A stretch of 62,767 nucleotides of DNA from Rhodoluna sp. (GCF_024639375.1 NZ_JAHEIM010000012.1:1-62767), one strand, 5' to 3'; counted from the first letter of the stretch, positions 42,462 to 52,120 are shown. Numbers and translations are program-made. The notes: generated from the sequence alone by a model not told the origin.

Positions 42462-42860
42462 TTACTGAACGTGCTCTGGGTTCATGTAGAACAAATCCCA
42501 AAGGTGACCATCTAGGTCTTCGAATCCCCAGCTGAACATAAAGCCCATGTCTTGTGGCTCGTTCACCTTGCGGGCTCCGAGGGCGAACGCCTTCTCAGAA
42601 AGTTCGCGCACTTCATCCGCAGATTCGCAGGCAAAGGCCAAGATTGCCTCGGTGCTGGTTGAAGGGGCAATCGGCTTGTCAATGAAGCTTGAAAACTTTT
42701 CGTGCTCAATCAGCATCAAATAAACGGCGTCGTTCACAATCATGCAGGTTGAGGTCTCGTCGGTGAACTGCGCGTTGAACTTGAAACCGAGACCGGTGAA
42801 GAAATCAACTGACTTCTTGAGGCTAGCAACTGGCAGATTTACGAAGATTGAAGAGATCAT
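42462..42860 (-). CDS. VOC-family (glyoxalase/bleomycin-resistance-like) protein
   Basis: A 132-residue single-module vicinal-oxygen-chelate protein: SIFVNLPVASLKKSVDFFTGLGFKFN at the start, MIVNDAVYLMLIEHEKF in the middle, and a C-terminal FSWGFEDLDGHLWDLFYMNPE. The final Glu/His ligands are partly replaced, so metal binding and activity are uncertain. It may be a sequestering or isomerase-type member. ATG 42860 is preceded by TACAAT at 6 nt (leaderless type). The longer ORF to 42965 would overlap the AarF gene and is rejected. Confidence 0.85.
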   Translation of the reverse strand: MISSIFVNLPVASLKKSVDFFTGLGFKFNAQFTDETSTCMIVNDAVYLMLIEHEKFSSFIDKPIAPSTSTEAILAFACESADEVRELSEKAFALGARKVNEPQDMGFMFSWGFEDLDGHLWDLFYMNPEHVQ

Positions 42861-42866
42861 TCCCAA

Positions 42867-42872
42867 ATTGTA
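42867..42872 (-). promoter_or_regulatory. Probable -10 element (TACAAT on minus strand), leaderless VOC gene
   Basis: The hexamer lies 6 nt before ATG 42860. It separates this gene from the AarF operon that ends at 42901. Confidence 0.55.
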
Positions 42873-42900
42873 AGTCTTTGAAATGCCAAGCGGTAGGCAG

Positions 42901-44595
42901 CTATTTTGTGAAGCGCCCCGCGCCGAGCGCGTAGAGCAAAGGCAACACCGAAACACCAAGTGCACTGAATCCCAAGAACTCGTTGCTTGGCACTAGCAGC
43001 ACTCCGGCTATGAACAGCCCTGCGAATATGAATGCTGAACTGGCACGGCGAACGCTTGAGTCCAAAATTCTCATCCGTCGTTCCAGCTCTGGGTTGCGAA
43101 TAACCAGGTCGCCTCGTTCAATTCGGCTGAGGATGCTGTCGACGCGGCCGGGCAGTCGACTGAGTGTTGCCAAATTCGCAAGTAGGTCTTTGCCAACTCG
43201 GTTTAGCGCGCCAGAGCCCGAGCCATTCAGCAAAGAGCGTGCAAATGGATCAATGGCGTCCCAAATGTTGAACTCTCGGTTGAGTGAGCTTGTCACTCCA
43301 GATAGCAGCGAGAGAGCCCTGATCAAAAAGAGAAAATCTTTTGGAAGTTGAAAAGGTAGGGTGCGAATAAGCTCGCTGAATTCAAGGGCAAATTCGCGCA
43401 GTTCTTTAGGGTCAGTTTTGATTAGCTCGCCAACGCGAACCCCGCCAAATCGGTTGAAGAGCTTAAACACCGCATCCTCGAGCAGCAAAGTGTCAGCTGT
43501 TGGCAGCAGCACACCAAGATCCTCGCAAGCGGCAACCCAGGCACGTGCATCTCGCGAGGCAACCGCAAACAGAAATTTCTGAAGCCCAGCGCGCACCTCA
43601 GGGCTAACCTCGCCCATCATGCCAAAGTCGATATAGGTGAGTGTGAAGTCAGCGGGGGAGCCATCTGGCATCTTGGTGACAAAGATGTTGCCCGGGTGTG
43701 GGTCGGCATGAAAGAAGCCAGTCACGAAGAACTGTTCAAAAGTTGCTCGGGCAAGTTCGGCGGCCACCGCGTTCGGGTTTATCCCGGCTTCAACTAATGA
43801 ATCAACATCGGATATTTTTATCGCCGTCACGTCGGTGAGGGTAAGCACCCGACTTGCACTTCGCTCCCAAATCACATTTGGAGTTTGAATGCGTGCATCA
43901 TTCTCAAAATCCGAAGCAAAACGTTCTAGGTTCTCAGCCTCATGCAGATAGTTGATTTCTTGCAGAGTGATCTCGGCAAATTCTTCAACCAGTGCAGGAG
44001 CATCAGTTCGTTTAGAAACCAGCTTGACTCGAGATAACCAAACACCAACTTTGGTCAAGGCCTTCAGGTCGACCTCGACAATTTCTTCAATGCCTGGTCT
44101 GAGTACCTTGATCACAACATCGCTTATGCCAAGATCGGCGGCTAGCCCTGCAGAGAGTTTTGCTTTGTAGGCCTGACCCAGCGATGCGGCTGCGATCGGC
44201 TCAGGTGTTATTTCAGCAAATGCCGTCAATGGCCCCATGGCAAGTTCATGTTCAATTACCTGCAGAATGCTCTCGAAAGATTCGGGGGCAACTTCATCCT
44301 GAAGGCCCGAAAGTTCCTTGGTGATTTCTTCAGGCAAAACATCGAGCCTCGCCGACAAAAACTGGCCCACCTTCACCATCAAACCGCCGAGGTCAGCAGC
44401 TAAATCGTGAAAAGCCCTTGCTTGAATCTGCAATCTTTTGGTGCGGCCGCGGGCGCTAAATTTTTTCAAGCCAAAGCGTGGCAACACAATTTCGAACCAC
44501 CAGGCATTTGCTAAAGCCAGGGCGGCAAACCGCAGAATGCGCCGGTATCTGGCTTTGAGTGCTTTGCCTTTCGGCTGGCTTTTATTTTTCTGCAA
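42901..44595 (-). CDS. ABC1/AarF/UbiB-family protein kinase-like ATPase
   Basis: About 564 residues. ABC1 hallmarks are the KxGQ-like MVKVGQFLSARLD, the Ala-rich loop PIAAASLGQAYKAKL that replaces a normal P-loop, KVLRPGIEEIVEVDL, HADPHPGNIF and the metal-binding YIDFGMMGE. Two C-terminal TM helices follow (from ASSAFIFAGLF onwards). UbiB-type ATPases support isoprenoid quinone or lipid homeostasis at the membrane. The start is uncertain: TTG 44595 overlaps the upstream HTH gene by 14 bp and is the most economical; the open frame extends to 44685. Confidence 0.82.
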   Translation of the reverse strand: MQKNKSQPKGKALKARYRRILRFAALALANAWWFEIVLPRFGLKKFSARGRTKRLQIQARAFHDLAADLGGLMVKVGQFLSARLDVLPEEITKELSGLQDEVAPESFESILQVIEHELAMGPLTAFAEITPEPIAAASLGQAYKAKLSAGLAADLGISDVVIKVLRPGIEEIVEVDLKALTKVGVWLSRVKLVSKRTDAPALVEEFAEITLQEINYLHEAENLERFASDFENDARIQTPNVIWERSASRVLTLTDVTAIKISDVDSLVEAGINPNAVAAELARATFEQFFVTGFFHADPHPGNIFVTKMPDGSPADFTLTYIDFGMMGEVSPEVRAGLQKFLFAVASRDARAWVAACEDLGVLLPTADTLLLEDAVFKLFNRFGGVRVGELIKTDPKELREFALEFSELIRTLPFQLPKDFLFLIRALSLLSGVTSSLNREFNIWDAIDPFARSLLNGSGSGALNRVGKDLLANLATLSRLPGRVDSILSRIERGDLVIRNPELERRMRILDSSVRRASSAFIFAGLFIAGVLLVPSNEFLGFSALGVSVLPLLYALGAGRFTK

Positions 44596-45148
44596 GAACA
44601 GTGTGAAGGTCGTGCCGAGCCTGATCAAGAATTGCCGCTGCCTTGGCTTGCTGCTCGCGAGTTGCTGTTTGTGCAATGTCAGCAAGTACCGGTGGCAATT
44701 TAGATGCAGCCTTCAAAAATGTTGGCTCACAAGAAAGCCAGTTAAAGTCCATCGACTTTTTGGCTGCGGGAGCTGCCTTAGCTTCGCCCATTTTTTCTTG
44801 AGCGGCTGCAAGAGCCTCTTCGCCCAATTTGGTAAGTGTGTAGGTTTTGCGATCGCCCTTAGTTTTCACCAAGACCTTTTCGGCTTCTGCGAGTTTGGTG
44901 AGTGACTTGCTCACCTGGCCATCTGAGGGTGCCCAAGTGCCACCCGCTGCCAAGCTGATTGCCTTAACAATCTGAGTGGCTGTTTTTGAGCCGGCTTCTA
45001 GAGCTGCCAGAACGGCTGCCTCGACGCGCTCTTCGTCTGGTTGTGCCTTGAATCCGCGGTTCACGGTAGAAGTAGCCATGTCTTTCACGTAGCCCAATAG
45101 GCCCTCGATGGCTTGGCGCGGCTCAAAGCTGTTGGTTGCTGTGCTCAC
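44582..45148 (-). CDS. Winged-helix (PadR/MarR-like) transcriptional regulator
   Basis: A 188-residue protein. Residues about 40-115 form a winged helix: VEAAVLAALEAGSKTATQIVKAI, then DGQVSKSLTKLAEAEKVLVKTKGDRKTYTLTKLGEEAL, where the recognition helix and wing (GDRKTYTLT) resemble PadR-type regulators. A C-terminal helical region follows (about 115-188). It may regulate its own unit, including the overlapping AarF gene. GTG 45148 is firmly set by GGAGGGATAGCA just upstream. The ligand is unknown. Confidence 0.82.
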   Translation of the reverse strand: MSTATNSFEPRQAIEGLLGYVKDMATSTVNRGFKAQPDEERVEAAVLAALEAGSKTATQIVKAISLAAGGTWAPSDGQVSKSLTKLAEAEKVLVKTKGDRKTYTLTKLGEEALAAAQEKMGEAKAAPAAKKSMDFNWLSCEPTFLKAASKLPPVLADIAQTATREQQAKAAAILDQARHDLHTVLAEK

Positions 45149-45256
45149 TGCTATCCCTCCGTGGCAACGATTTATTACCCCTTGCTTATAAGGCTACGGA
45201 TGCGGTTTTCATTCCGCTTAGCTTGGGGAAAATTCGTATGTGAGATGGCCAAGACA

Positions 45257-45282
45257 AAAGCCCCAGATTTCTCTGGGGCTTT
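45257..45282 (-). terminator. Terminator of tRNA-Ser
   Basis: AAAGCCCCAGA (45257-45267)/TCTGGGGCTTT (45272-45282) form an 11-bp stem with loop TTTC. Read on the minus strand, it is followed by TTTTGTCTT, so it terminates tRNA-Ser. Confidence 0.8.
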
Positions 45283-45321
45283 CTCACTGTCTCATTAGTG
45301 AACGTCTTCTTTCGAAGAGCG

Positions 45322-45406
45322 CGGAGAATATGGGATTCGAACCCATGAGGGCTTGCACCCAACCAACTTTCCAAGCTGGCGCCATAGGCCACTAGGCGAA
45401 TTCTCC
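45322..45406 (-). tRNA. tRNA-Ser (GGA anticodon)
   Basis: On the minus strand the acceptor GGAGAAT pairs with ATTCTCC, the anticodon stem CCAGC/GTTGG holds the loop TTGGAAA (anticodon GGA), a long variable arm follows as expected for serine, and the T loop is TTCGAAT. The discriminator is G. Confidence 0.95.
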
Positions 45407-45437
45407 ATGGAACCCTACGAGTTTAGCCGCCGAAGGC

Positions 45438-45866
45438 CTATCCGAGGCGTTCGATTACGCCGCTAAGGGCAGTGCCCGCTTTCACGGTGTTGTAGATCGT
45501 GCCGAATTTCTGCAAGTTTTTGTGCAGCAGTTCTAGGCGAGCATCTGGCTCATCGGTCGCCACGCGCAAAACATAAGTGATGTCAGTGATTCGAGCTTCT
45601 TGTTCGGGGCGATGAGCGGTAAGTGAAACTTCGGCACCGGCATATGCAAATGGCAGCGTGGGGCTGATGCGTTCAATGCCCTTGAGCATGCATGCCGCTA
45701 AAGCTGCAAGCAAAAGCTCAACGGGATTCAAAGCGTCGACCCTGCCAGCCATGCTTGTGTCAATCACAAGTTCAACATCTTTGGCATGCACTACCGACCC
45801 CTCGCCATCAATGCGCTTGGCGTCGAGTTTGAAAGTCATCACCAGTTGCTCAGGCATCGTAGGCAA
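45438..45866 (-). CDS. OsmC-family peroxiredoxin-like protein
   Basis: A 142-residue OsmC/Ohr-type protein: a beta strand region, NPVELLLAALAACMLKGIERI with one of the two redox Cys, and a C-terminal region without an obvious second Cys in the canonical position. It may therefore be an OsmC-like protein of the YhfA branch and not a true hydroperoxide reductase. The start is TTG 45866 or ATG 45857; neither has a clear ribosome site. It begins just 1 nt after the MFS gene stop, so the two are co-transcribed. Confidence 0.8.
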   Translation of the reverse strand: MPTMPEQLVMTFKLDAKRIDGEGSVVHAKDVELVIDTSMAGRVDALNPVELLLAALAACMLKGIERISPTLPFAYAGAEVSLTAHRPEQEARITDITYVLRVATDEPDARLELLHKNLQKFGTIYNTVKAGTALSGVIERLG

Positions 45867-45867
45867 T

Positions 45868-47049
45868 TTATTTCTTGATAACTAAGGGTTTGGTGGCACC
45901 ACTGAAGATAGCCGTGATCACCATCATCACCAACGGAATACCAAAGGCAACGTATATGCTGGTGGCCTGACCCAAGGCACCAAGAGCTGGGCCAACCGTA
46001 ATGCTCGAGATGTAAACCACGGTGATGATCATGTTCACACGCGGTGATGCCATGGCCACATCGTCACCCATTGACGAAACCACCAGCGGGAACCCGAGAG
46101 AAATTCCTAGACCCCAGATGCAAATGCCAAGCATCTGCAGGCCTGTCATTTCGCTTGTCATGAAAATCAAGATTCCGGCAACGGTGAAAATTGCAGAAAA
46201 CAAAACAGTGCGAAAGCGACCGATGAGATCAACAATGAACCCACCAATCAAACGAGCGATGGTAATCACAATCCAGAAGACACCAAAAGCAGATGCAGCT
46301 TCAGCACCGCTGTAGCCGCCGTTGGTTAGAGCAATCGGCATCCAAGTGCCAGCGGTCATCTCGGCCATGATGAATGAGAAACCGAGCACTGCCAAAATCA
46401 AGCTGCGCTTCTCGCCCCAAACCGCAAGCGCCTGGCGCTTGTTCTTGGCTTTGGTTGCGTCGCTGACATCTGGGGCTTTGTGCTCTGGAAAAGCGAAACC
46501 TGCCGCGACCGCGAGCACGCCGATCAAGATTGCCGCCATGAAGAATGAGGTAGTAATCGAAACTTTTTGCGCGATCAAGTAGCTCGCAATCGATGCGGCC
46601 AACAACATGCCCACACCAAAAGAACCGTGAATTGCTGGGAACAGTGAACGCTTCGACGCTTTATCGACAGCCGAGCCTTCCATGTTGCCAATGAAATCGT
46701 TTAGAGCCATCGGCAGTCCCATGAAGAAGAGGCAAATGCTGGCGGTCAAAAAGTTGCCAGAGTCAACTGCAAAACCTAAAAGCCCTAGGGATGTTGCCGC
46801 CACGATGGCTATGGTCGTGTTGACGTTGCGCGAACCGAAGCGGTGCACCAAAGCGCCGGCAAAAAGAATGCCCGCTAGACCACCGGCGGGGTAGAGCATC
46901 GATAGCAAGCCCATCTGGGCGGTGTTGATGTGAAGTGCTTGCTGCACCTCGGGGCCACGGCTTACCCAGCTAGAAAAAAGAAATGCGCGAGTGAAGAAAA
47001 TTACAGAAGCTCCGGCAAACCAGAGTCCAATTCGTGGCGTCTTTGTCAT
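45868..47049 (-). CDS. MFS transporter (12-TM)
   Basis: A 393-residue major facilitator. It begins with RIGLWFAGASVIFFTRAFLFSSWVSRGPEVQQALHI-type TM1 pieces, has the motif A-like loop GALVHRFGSRNVN (residues about 64-76) and a second-half GGFIVDLIGRFRTVLF (about 267-282), with 12 predicted TMs. Substrate unknown; the pattern resembles sugar/drug MFS subfamilies such as YbjJ. ATG 47049 is supported by a TAGCCT hexamer 6 nt upstream. It is divergent from the SRP RNA gene and shares an operon with the OsmC gene. Confidence 0.88.
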   Translation of the reverse strand: MTKTPRIGLWFAGASVIFFTRAFLFSSWVSRGPEVQQALHINTAQMGLLSMLYPAGGLAGILFAGALVHRFGSRNVNTTIAIVAATSLGLLGFAVDSGNFLTASICLFFMGLPMALNDFIGNMEGSAVDKASKRSLFPAIHGSFGVGMLLAASIASYLIAQKVSITTSFFMAAILIGVLAVAAGFAFPEHKAPDVSDATKAKNKRQALAVWGEKRSLILAVLGFSFIMAEMTAGTWMPIALTNGGYSGAEAASAFGVFWIVITIARLIGGFIVDLIGRFRTVLFSAIFTVAGILIFMTSEMTGLQMLGICIWGLGISLGFPLVVSSMGDDVAMASPRVNMIITVVYISSITVGPALGALGQATSIYVAFGIPLVMMVITAIFSGATKPLVIKK

Positions 47050-47055
47050 TACATC

Positions 47056-47061
47056 AGGCTA
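47056..47061 (-). promoter_or_regulatory. Probable -10 element (TAGCCT on minus strand), leaderless MFS gene
   Basis: The hexamer lies 6 nt before ATG 47049. Confidence 0.5.
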
Positions 47062-47093
47062 ACAAGGCGATAGGCCCGTTGCTAACGCACATA

Positions 47094-47099
47094 TAAACT
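47094..47099 (+). promoter_or_regulatory. -10 element of the SRP RNA gene (TAAACT)
   Basis: It ends 7 nt before the inferred RNA 5' end at 47107, which independently fits a transcription start there. Confidence 0.6.
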
Positions 47100-47106
47100 T
47101 GTCCAT

Positions 47107-47194
47107 GGCTCCCCGCGTGGCGTCACCTCGGCTAACTCCCCCAGGATCGAAAGATAGCAAGGGTAACTGGGCTCTGATGGGTGCGCGGGGAGTC
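47107..47194 (+). ncRNA. ffs: Signal recognition particle RNA (bacterial small type, 4.5S)
   Basis: The terminal helix CTCCCCGCG (47109-47117) pairs with CGCGGGGAG (47184-47192). The apical region CCCCCAGGATCGAAAGATAGCAAGGGTAACTGGGC carries the conserved SRP54-binding AGCAAGGGTA and tetraloop (shown in part). A T-rich stretch TCTTTCATTTA follows. Its position just before dnaX is typical of actinobacteria. It guides nascent membrane proteins with Ffh. Confidence 0.92.
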
Positions 47195-47227
47195 TTTCAT
47201 TTATCCGGGGCAGTCAGCCCCAAAGGG

Positions 47228-47233
47228 TAGGCT
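47228..47233 (+). promoter_or_regulatory. Probable -10 element (TAGGCT), leaderless dnaX
   Basis: The hexamer lies 6 nt before GTG 47240. Confidence 0.55.
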
Positions 47234-47239
47234 CTATTC

Positions 47240-49057
47240 GTGGTCACCGCTCTATATCGTCGCTATCGCCCTGAAACTTTTGCCGAACTAATCGGCCAGT
47301 CTCAGGTAACCGCGCCTCTGATGACCGCCCTGCGCACCGACCGCGTAAACCACGCCTATTTGTTCTCGGGCCCGCGCGGCTGCGGCAAAACTACCTCGGC
47401 TCGCATCTTGGCTCGTTGCCTAAACTGCGCCGAAGGCCCAACCGACACTCCTTGTGGCAAGTGCCCAAGTTGCATTGAGCTTTCTAGGGATGGCGGCGGC
47501 TCACTTGATGTTGTTGAAATTGACGCGGCTTCGCACAACGGTGTTGATGATGCGCGTGACTTGCGAGAGCGTGCGATCTTTGCACCTGCTCGTGATCGTT
47601 TCAAGATTTTCATCTTGGATGAGGCCCACATGGTTACCCCACAGGGTTTCAATGCGTTGCTAAAAATTGTTGAAGAGCCACCTGCCCACGTGAAATTCAT
47701 CTTTGCTACCACAGAGCCAGACAAAGTTATTGGCACCATTCGTTCGCGCACTCACCACTACCCATTCCGTTTGGTGCCACCGGCTCAGATGCTCGAATAC
47801 CTTGAGCAGCTCTGCAAATCCGAAGGTGTTGAAATTGAACCAGGTGTGTTGTCGCTGGTGGTGCGCTCGGGTGGCGGTTCGGTTCGTGACTCTTTGTCTT
47901 TGCTTGATCAACTAATTGCCGGCAGCGAAGGCGGCAAAGTTGTTTATGAGCGCGCGGCTGCACTGCTTGGTTTCACTCACGCAAACTTGCTTGACGAAGT
48001 TGTTGATGCACTTGCTGCCAAGAGTGCGGCTGAGGTTTTTGCCAGCGTTGACAAAGTAATTCAGAGTGGCCAGGACCCGCGTCGCTTTGTTGAAGATCTG
48101 CTTGAGCGCTTGCGTGACTTGATTGTGATTGCCTCGGTTGGCGATGGCGCAAAGAATGTTTTGCGCGGAGTTGCCGCCGACGAACTAGACAAAATGGCAA
48201 CCCAGGCTGCTCGCTATGGAATTGCCGAACTAACTCACGCAGCCGAAACCGTAAACGATGCGCTAACCGAAATGACTGGCGCAACTAACCCTCGCCTGCA
48301 CCTAGAGCTCATGGTTGCCAAAGTGTTGGTTCCATCGAGCGATCAAACCGAAGTTGGTTCATTGGCTCGAATTGAAAGACTTGAACGCCGCATTGGTGTT
48401 GCTGGCACCCCGGATGCTTCGGCTCCTGTGGCCGCGGCTGCACCGGCAGCGGCGCCCGTTGCAGCGGTGCCAGCTAGTGCGCCGGTTGCCAGTGCTCCTG
48501 TGGCAGCGGCACCAGTTGTTGCAACACCAGTTGCAACTTCGATTGGCTCAGTCACCACTGCGCAACTTCGCGATGCCTGGCCAAACATTTTGACCGCGGT
48601 AAACAAAGCGTCGAAGCCCGTTTGGATGATTGCATTCTCACTAACCGTGATTGATTTCACCGGTGATGTTTTGACGCTCAAGTTTTTGAACCAAAAAGAT
48701 CTAGACAGCTTCAAGAACTCAGCAGGCTCGAGTGAAGTTTTGCGCAAGGCGATCTTCGATGCACTCGGCGTGCAGGTTAAGTTCAAGGCGCAGGTTGATG
48801 CTCCAGCTGAACCTGCGGCCGTGACCACGCCAATTGCGGTGGTTGCACCTGCAGCTCCGGTTGCACCTGTCGTTCCAGTTGCAGAACCTGAGCCGCAGGC
48901 ATCCGAAGCAGAAGAAGCACCTGCACCAGAAGCACCGGCCGAACCAGAAACCAAGTCACGCAATTCGAGCATGGTCGACGAATCGGCTCGCTATGGCGAA
49001 TCGCTATTGCGTGAGATGTTGGGCGCCGAGCCTATTGCCGACAAGAACGGCAAGTGA
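47240..49057 (+). CDS. dnaX: DNA polymerase III subunit gamma/tau
   Basis: A 605-residue clamp-loader ATPase. It has the Walker [21 protein letters not shown] (residues about 44-63), a four-Cys zinc module (C..C..C..C around 63-79), Walker B ILDEAH, sensor 1 FATTEPDKV and SRT finger [10 protein letters not shown], then DnaX domain III. The linker from about 395 is Pro/Ala/Val-rich. A tau-like C-terminal domain ([12 protein letters not shown] onwards) is present. I see no programmed-frameshift heptamer. GTG 47240 fits the leaderless hexamer. The stop overlaps recR by one base. Confidence 0.97.
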   Translation: MVTALYRRYRPETFAELIGQSQVTAPLMTALRTDRVNHAYLFSGPRGCGKTTSARILARCLNCAEGPTDTPCGKCPSCIELSRDGGGSLDVVEIDAASHNGVDDARDLRERAIFAPARDRFKIFILDEAHMVTPQGFNALLKIVEEPPAHVKFIFATTEPDKVIGTIRSRTHHYPFRLVPPAQMLEYLEQLCKSEGVEIEPGVLSLVVRSGGGSVRDSLSLLDQLIAGSEGGKVVYERAAALLGFTHANLLDEVVDALAAKSAAEVFASVDKVIQSGQDPRRFVEDLLERLRDLIVIASVGDGAKNVLRGVAADELDKMATQAARYGIAELTHAAETVNDALTEMTGATNPRLHLELMVAKVLVPSSDQTEVGSLARIERLERRIGVAGTPDASAPVAAAAPAAAPVAAVPASAPVASAPVAAAPVVATPVATSIGSVTTAQLRDAWPNILTAVNKASKPVWMIAFSLTVIDFTGDVLTLKFLNQKDLDSFKNSAGSSEVLRKAIFDALGVQVKFKAQVDAPAEPAAVTTPIAVVAPAAPVAPVVPVAEPEPQASEAEEAPAPEAPAEPETKSRNSSMVDESARYGESLLREMLGAEPIADKNGK

Positions 49058-49653
49058 TGTACGAAGGCGTAGTTCAAGAGCTCATCGACGAGTTGGGTCG
49101 CTTGCCGGGCATTGGCCCAAAGTCGGCGCAGCGCATTGCTTTTTATTTGCTGCAAACCGATGACGACCAGGCCACCAAGTTGGCCCAGGTGCTAGCCGAG
49201 GTTAAAGAGCGCGTGCGCTTTTGCGAAATCTGCGGCAATGTCACCGAAGAAAACCAGTGCAATATCTGTCGCGATACTCGCCGCAACCGCACCCTTATAT
49301 GTGTGGTCGAAGAGTCGAAAGATGTGCAGGCTATCGAACGCACTCGTGAGTTCCGCGGTTTGTACCACGTGCTTGGCGGAGCAATCAGCCCAATCGAAGG
49401 CATCGGCCCAGACCAGTTGCGCATCAAAGAATTGATGACCCGTTTGGCCGACCCAGACATTCAAGAAGTGATTATTGCCACCGACCCGAACCTCGAGGGT
49501 GAAGCAACGGCCACATATTTGTCTCGCATGCTCAGCCCGCTTGGCATCAACGTGAGTCGTTTGGCATCGGGCTTGCCAGTTGGTGGCGACTTGGAATATG
49601 CCGACGAAGTTACCCTCGGCCGAGCCTTTGCCGGCCGAACTCAAGTGAAGTAG
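49057..49653 (+). CDS. recR: Recombination protein RecR
   Basis: A 198-residue RecR: helix-hairpin-helix [20 protein letters not shown] (residues about 11-30), the four-Cys zinc finger [16 protein letters not shown] (about 55-70), and a Toprim domain with [12 protein letters not shown] and [20 protein letters not shown]. With RecF/RecO it loads RecA at single-strand gaps. ATG 49057 overlaps the dnaX stop (TGATG); GTG 49054 is an alternative giving one more residue. dnaX-recR coupling is conserved widely. Confidence 0.97.
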   Translation: MYEGVVQELIDELGRLPGIGPKSAQRIAFYLLQTDDDQATKLAQVLAEVKERVRFCEICGNVTEENQCNICRDTRRNRTLICVVEESKDVQAIERTREFRGLYHVLGGAISPIEGIGPDQLRIKELMTRLADPDIQEVIIATDPNLEGEATATYLSRMLSPLGINVSRLASGLPVGGDLEYADEVTLGRAFAGRTQVK

Positions 49654-49663
49654 ACTTTAGACT
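49651..49663 (+). promoter_or_regulatory. Candidate promoter(s) of lysC-asd: tandem TAGACT
   Basis: Two TAGACT hexamers lie 7 nt apart (49651-49656 and 49658-49663), the first overlapping the recR stop. They predict starts near 49663-49670, giving a leader of about 45-50 nt that includes the AAGGAGA ribosome site. Confidence 0.45.
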
Positions 49664-49714
49664 TCGCGTGGCAATTTGCCCGCAATATCGGCGAAATTTC
49701 AAGGAGATACGGTC

Positions 49715-50995
49715 TTGGCTCTGATTGTGCAAAAGTTTGGCGGTTCGTCTGTTGGAGACGCCGACAAGATCAAGCACGTAGCACGCCGAGTAATCGAAAC
49801 TCAAAAAGCCGGCAACCAGGTTGTGGTTGTGGTTTCAGCAATGGGCGACACCACAGATGAGCTGCTAGACCTAGCCAACTCAGTGGCCGAGGACCCAGCC
49901 AGAAGCCCTCGCGAGCTAGACATGTTGCTCACCTCGGGCGAGCGCATCTCAATGTCGCTTCTGGCTCTGGCAATCAACGCACAGGGTGGCCAATCTCAAT
50001 CTTTCACCGGTTCACAGGCCGGCATCGCAACCGACAACGTGCACGGCAATGCCCGCATCGCCGAGGTTAGCCCAGCCCGCATTCGCGAATCAGTTGACGC
50101 CGGCAACATTGCCATCGTTGCCGGTTTTCAGGGCTTCAACCGAGACTCAAAAGACGTGACCACACTAGGTCGCGGTGGCTCAGACACCACAGCGGTGGCG
50201 CTAGCCGCTGGCCTAAACGCAGACCTTTGCGAAATCTATTCAGACGTCGATGGCGTTTACACCTCAGACCCACGCGTAATCAAGGCAGCCAAGAAGCTTG
50301 ATGCTATCGACATCGAATCAATGCTTGAACTTGCTGCTGCTGGCGCCAAGATCTTGCACATTCGTGCGGTTGAGTTTGCTCGCCGTCACAACGTTGACCT
50401 TCGCGTTCGTTCAACTTTTAGCACCGACCCAGGCACAATCGTTTACTCGAAAAAAACAGGAGCAGGAATGGAAGAGTCAGTCGTTTCAGGCGTAGCTATC
50501 GACAAGGGCCAGACCAAGATTATGGTTATCGGCATTCCAGATGTTCCTGGTAAGGCAGCCGAGCTATTCACCATCGTTGCCGACGCAGGTGCCAACATCG
50601 ACATGATCGTTCAAAACACACCAACCGGCTCGGATGTCACTGACGCGGTTAGCGACATCGGTTTCACGCTGCCTAAGAGCGACACCAAGAAGGTTGCCGC
50701 TGCACTTGAGGCAGCAAAAGACCGCATGGGATACCGCGTAGTTGAAATCGATGAAGAGATTGGCAAGCTTTCAGTAGTTGGCGCAGGCATGCGCACTCAC
50801 TCTGGTGTTTCGGCAACCATGTTCCGCGCACTTGCCGAAGCTGGCATCAACATCGAAATGATTTCAACCTCTGAAATTCGCATCTCGGTAATCACCAGCG
50901 ATGATCAGGTTGACGCTGCAGCTCGTGCAGTGCACACCGCATTCGGTCTAGACACCGACATCGAAGCCGTCGTCTACGCCGGCACCGGTCGCTAA
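49715..50995 (+). CDS. lysC: Aspartate kinase (alpha subunit)
   Basis: A 426-residue aspartokinase. The start is [18 protein letters not shown] (the KFGGSSV phosphate motif), followed by [53 protein letters not shown] and [12 protein letters not shown]. Two ACT regulatory domains fill the C-terminal third ([39 protein letters not shown]) and bind lysine/threonine in homologues. TTG 49715 follows AAGGAGATACGGTC with correct spacing; the ORF start at 49676 is rejected. It heads the lysC-asd operon for lysine, threonine, methionine and diaminopimelate. Confidence 0.96.
   Translation: MALIVQKFGGSSVGDADKIKHVARRVIETQKAGNQVVVVVSAMGDTTDELLDLANSVAEDPARSPRELDMLLTSGERISMSLLALAINAQGGQSQSFTGSQAGIATDNVHGNARIAEVSPARIRESVDAGNIAIVAGFQGFNRDSKDVTTLGRGGSDTTAVALAAGLNADLCEIYSDVDGVYTSDPRVIKAAKKLDAIDIESMLELAAAGAKILHIRAVEFARRHNVDLRVRSTFSTDPGTIVYSKKTGAGMEESVVSGVAIDKGQTKIMVIGIPDVPGKAAELFTIVADAGANIDMIVQNTPTGSDVTDAVSDIGFTLPKSDTKKVAAALEAAKDRMGYRVVEIDEEIGKLSVVGAGMRTHSGVSATMFRALAEAGINIEMISTSEIRISVITSDDQVDAAARAVHTAFGLDTDIEAVVYAGTGR
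50468..50995 (+). CDS. Aspartate kinase beta subunit (in-frame internal start)
   Basis: An ATG at codon 252 of lysC is preceded by AGGAG (50458-50462) at 5-nt spacing and begins [10 protein letters not shown], exactly where the Corynebacterium beta subunit starts (ACT domains only). The predicted 175-residue product would pair with the full-length chain as an alpha2beta2 enzyme. It is nested and in the same frame, so it is not an independent gene. Expression is inferred from the ribosome site and the known corynebacterial case. Confidence 0.65.
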   Translation: MEESVVSGVAIDKGQTKIMVIGIPDVPGKAAELFTIVADAGANIDMIVQNTPTGSDVTDAVSDIGFTLPKSDTKKVAAALEAAKDRMGYRVVEIDEEIGKLSVVGAGMRTHSGVSATMFRALAEAGINIEMISTSEIRISVITSDDQVDAAARAVHTAFGLDTDIEAVVYAGTGR

Positions 50996-51034
50996 AAACT
51001 TTTACCAATCTTTACCTCGAGTCAGGAGAACCAA

Positions 51035-52102
51035 ATGGCTAAGCCAAACCTCGCCCTTGTTGGAGCAACCGGAGCCGTTGGCACCGTGATGATTGGCATC
51101 ATCAACTCACGCCCAAACATCTGGGGCGAAATTCGTTTGATTGCTAGCCCTCGTTCGGCTGGAAAGAAGATTTTGGTTCACGGCGAAGAGCGCACCGTGG
51201 TTGCACTCTCACCAGAGGCATTCGACGGCATCGACATTGCAATGTTCGACGTACCAGACGAGGTTTCAGAAGTTTGGGCACCAATCGCTGCAGAGCGTGG
51301 CGCAGTTGCCGTTGACAACTCAGGCGCGTTCCGCATGAACGACCAGGTGCCACTAGTGGTGCCAGAGGTAAACCCAGAGCAGGCAAAGAACCGTCCGCTA
51401 GGCATCATCTCAAACCCAAACTGCACCACCTTGACCATGATGGCTGCCATGGGCGCGCTGCACTCAAAGTGGAACCTAAAGGAACTTGTTGTTTCTAGCT
51501 ACCAGGCTGTTTCAGGTGCAGGTGCTGCCGGCATCGACGAGCTATCTCGCGAGATCGAAGCTCTTGGCAAGACTGCTCCAAACTCAGGCCTAGCCACCGA
51601 CGACGTGCGCACCGCATTGGGTGCAGCCGGCAACGACCTTTCAGAGTCACCTTGGGCTCACCCAATTGCACTCAACGTAATTCCATTCGCCGGTTCACTA
51701 AAGGCTGGCGGTCACACTTCTGAAGAACTAAAGGTTCGCGACGAGTCTCGCAAGATTCTTGGCATTGCCGACCTAAAGGTTGCTGCCAGCTGTGTTCGCG
51801 TTCCAGTTCAAGTTGCGCACTCACTTACCGTGCACGCAACCTTTGCAAACCCATTGACCCCGGATGAAGTGCGCGCGGTGCTTGAGGCTCAGCCAACCAT
51901 CAAGGTTGTCGATGACCCAGCAAACCACAAGTACCCAACTCCAAACATGGTGGTTGGTCAGGACCCAACATTTGTTGGCCGCATTCGTCAGTCGCTCGAC
52001 TTCACAAACAGCATCGAGTTGTTTGTGGTTGGTGACAACCTTCGCAAGGGTGCAGCGCTAAACACTTATGAAATTGCCGAGCTTGTTGCTCGCGAGTTTT
52101 AG
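51035..52102 (+). CDS. asd: Aspartate-semialdehyde dehydrogenase
   Basis: A 355-residue Asd: Rossmann [19 protein letters not shown] (residues 5-23), [31 protein letters not shown] in pieces, the catalytic C130 in [29 protein letters not shown], and a catalytic His in [14 protein letters not shown]. It reduces aspartyl phosphate to the semialdehyde with NADPH. ATG 51035 has a CAGGAGAACCA ribosome site. A 39-nt gap after lysC indicates co-transcription. Confidence 0.97.
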   Translation: MAKPNLALVGATGAVGTVMIGIINSRPNIWGEIRLIASPRSAGKKILVHGEERTVVALSPEAFDGIDIAMFDVPDEVSEVWAPIAAERGAVAVDNSGAFRMNDQVPLVVPEVNPEQAKNRPLGIISNPNCTTLTMMAAMGALHSKWNLKELVVSSYQAVSGAGAAGIDELSREIEALGKTAPNSGLATDDVRTALGAAGNDLSESPWAHPIALNVIPFAGSLKAGGHTSEELKVRDESRKILGIADLKVAASCVRVPVQVAHSLTVHATFANPLTPDEVRAVLEAQPTIKVVDDPANHKYPTPNMVVGQDPTFVGRIRQSLDFTNSIELFVVGDNLRKGAALNTYEIAELVAREF

Positions 52103-52114
52103 AAGCTTTCAAGA

Positions 52115-52120
52115 TAACCT
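52115..52120 (+). promoter_or_regulatory. Probable -10 element (TAACCT), leaderless lipoprotein gene
   Basis: The hexamer lies 6 nt before ATG 52127, which decides this start over the in-frame TTG at 52121. Confidence 0.55.

Noticed and set aside
44596-44685. In-frame extension of the AarF-type gene
   Set aside because: It overlaps the upstream regulator by over 100 bp and has no ribosome site; TTG 44595 is preferred but not proven.
48685-48705. Run of five A in dnaX as a programmed frameshift site for gamma
   Set aside because: The phase is CAA AAA G, not the slippery A AAA AAG, and no stimulatory hairpin or early stop is evident.
48343-48972. 209-codon minus-strand ORF in dnaX
   Set aside because: It is a shadow of the Ala/Pro/Val-rich tau linker; composition is a mirror of GC-rich codons.
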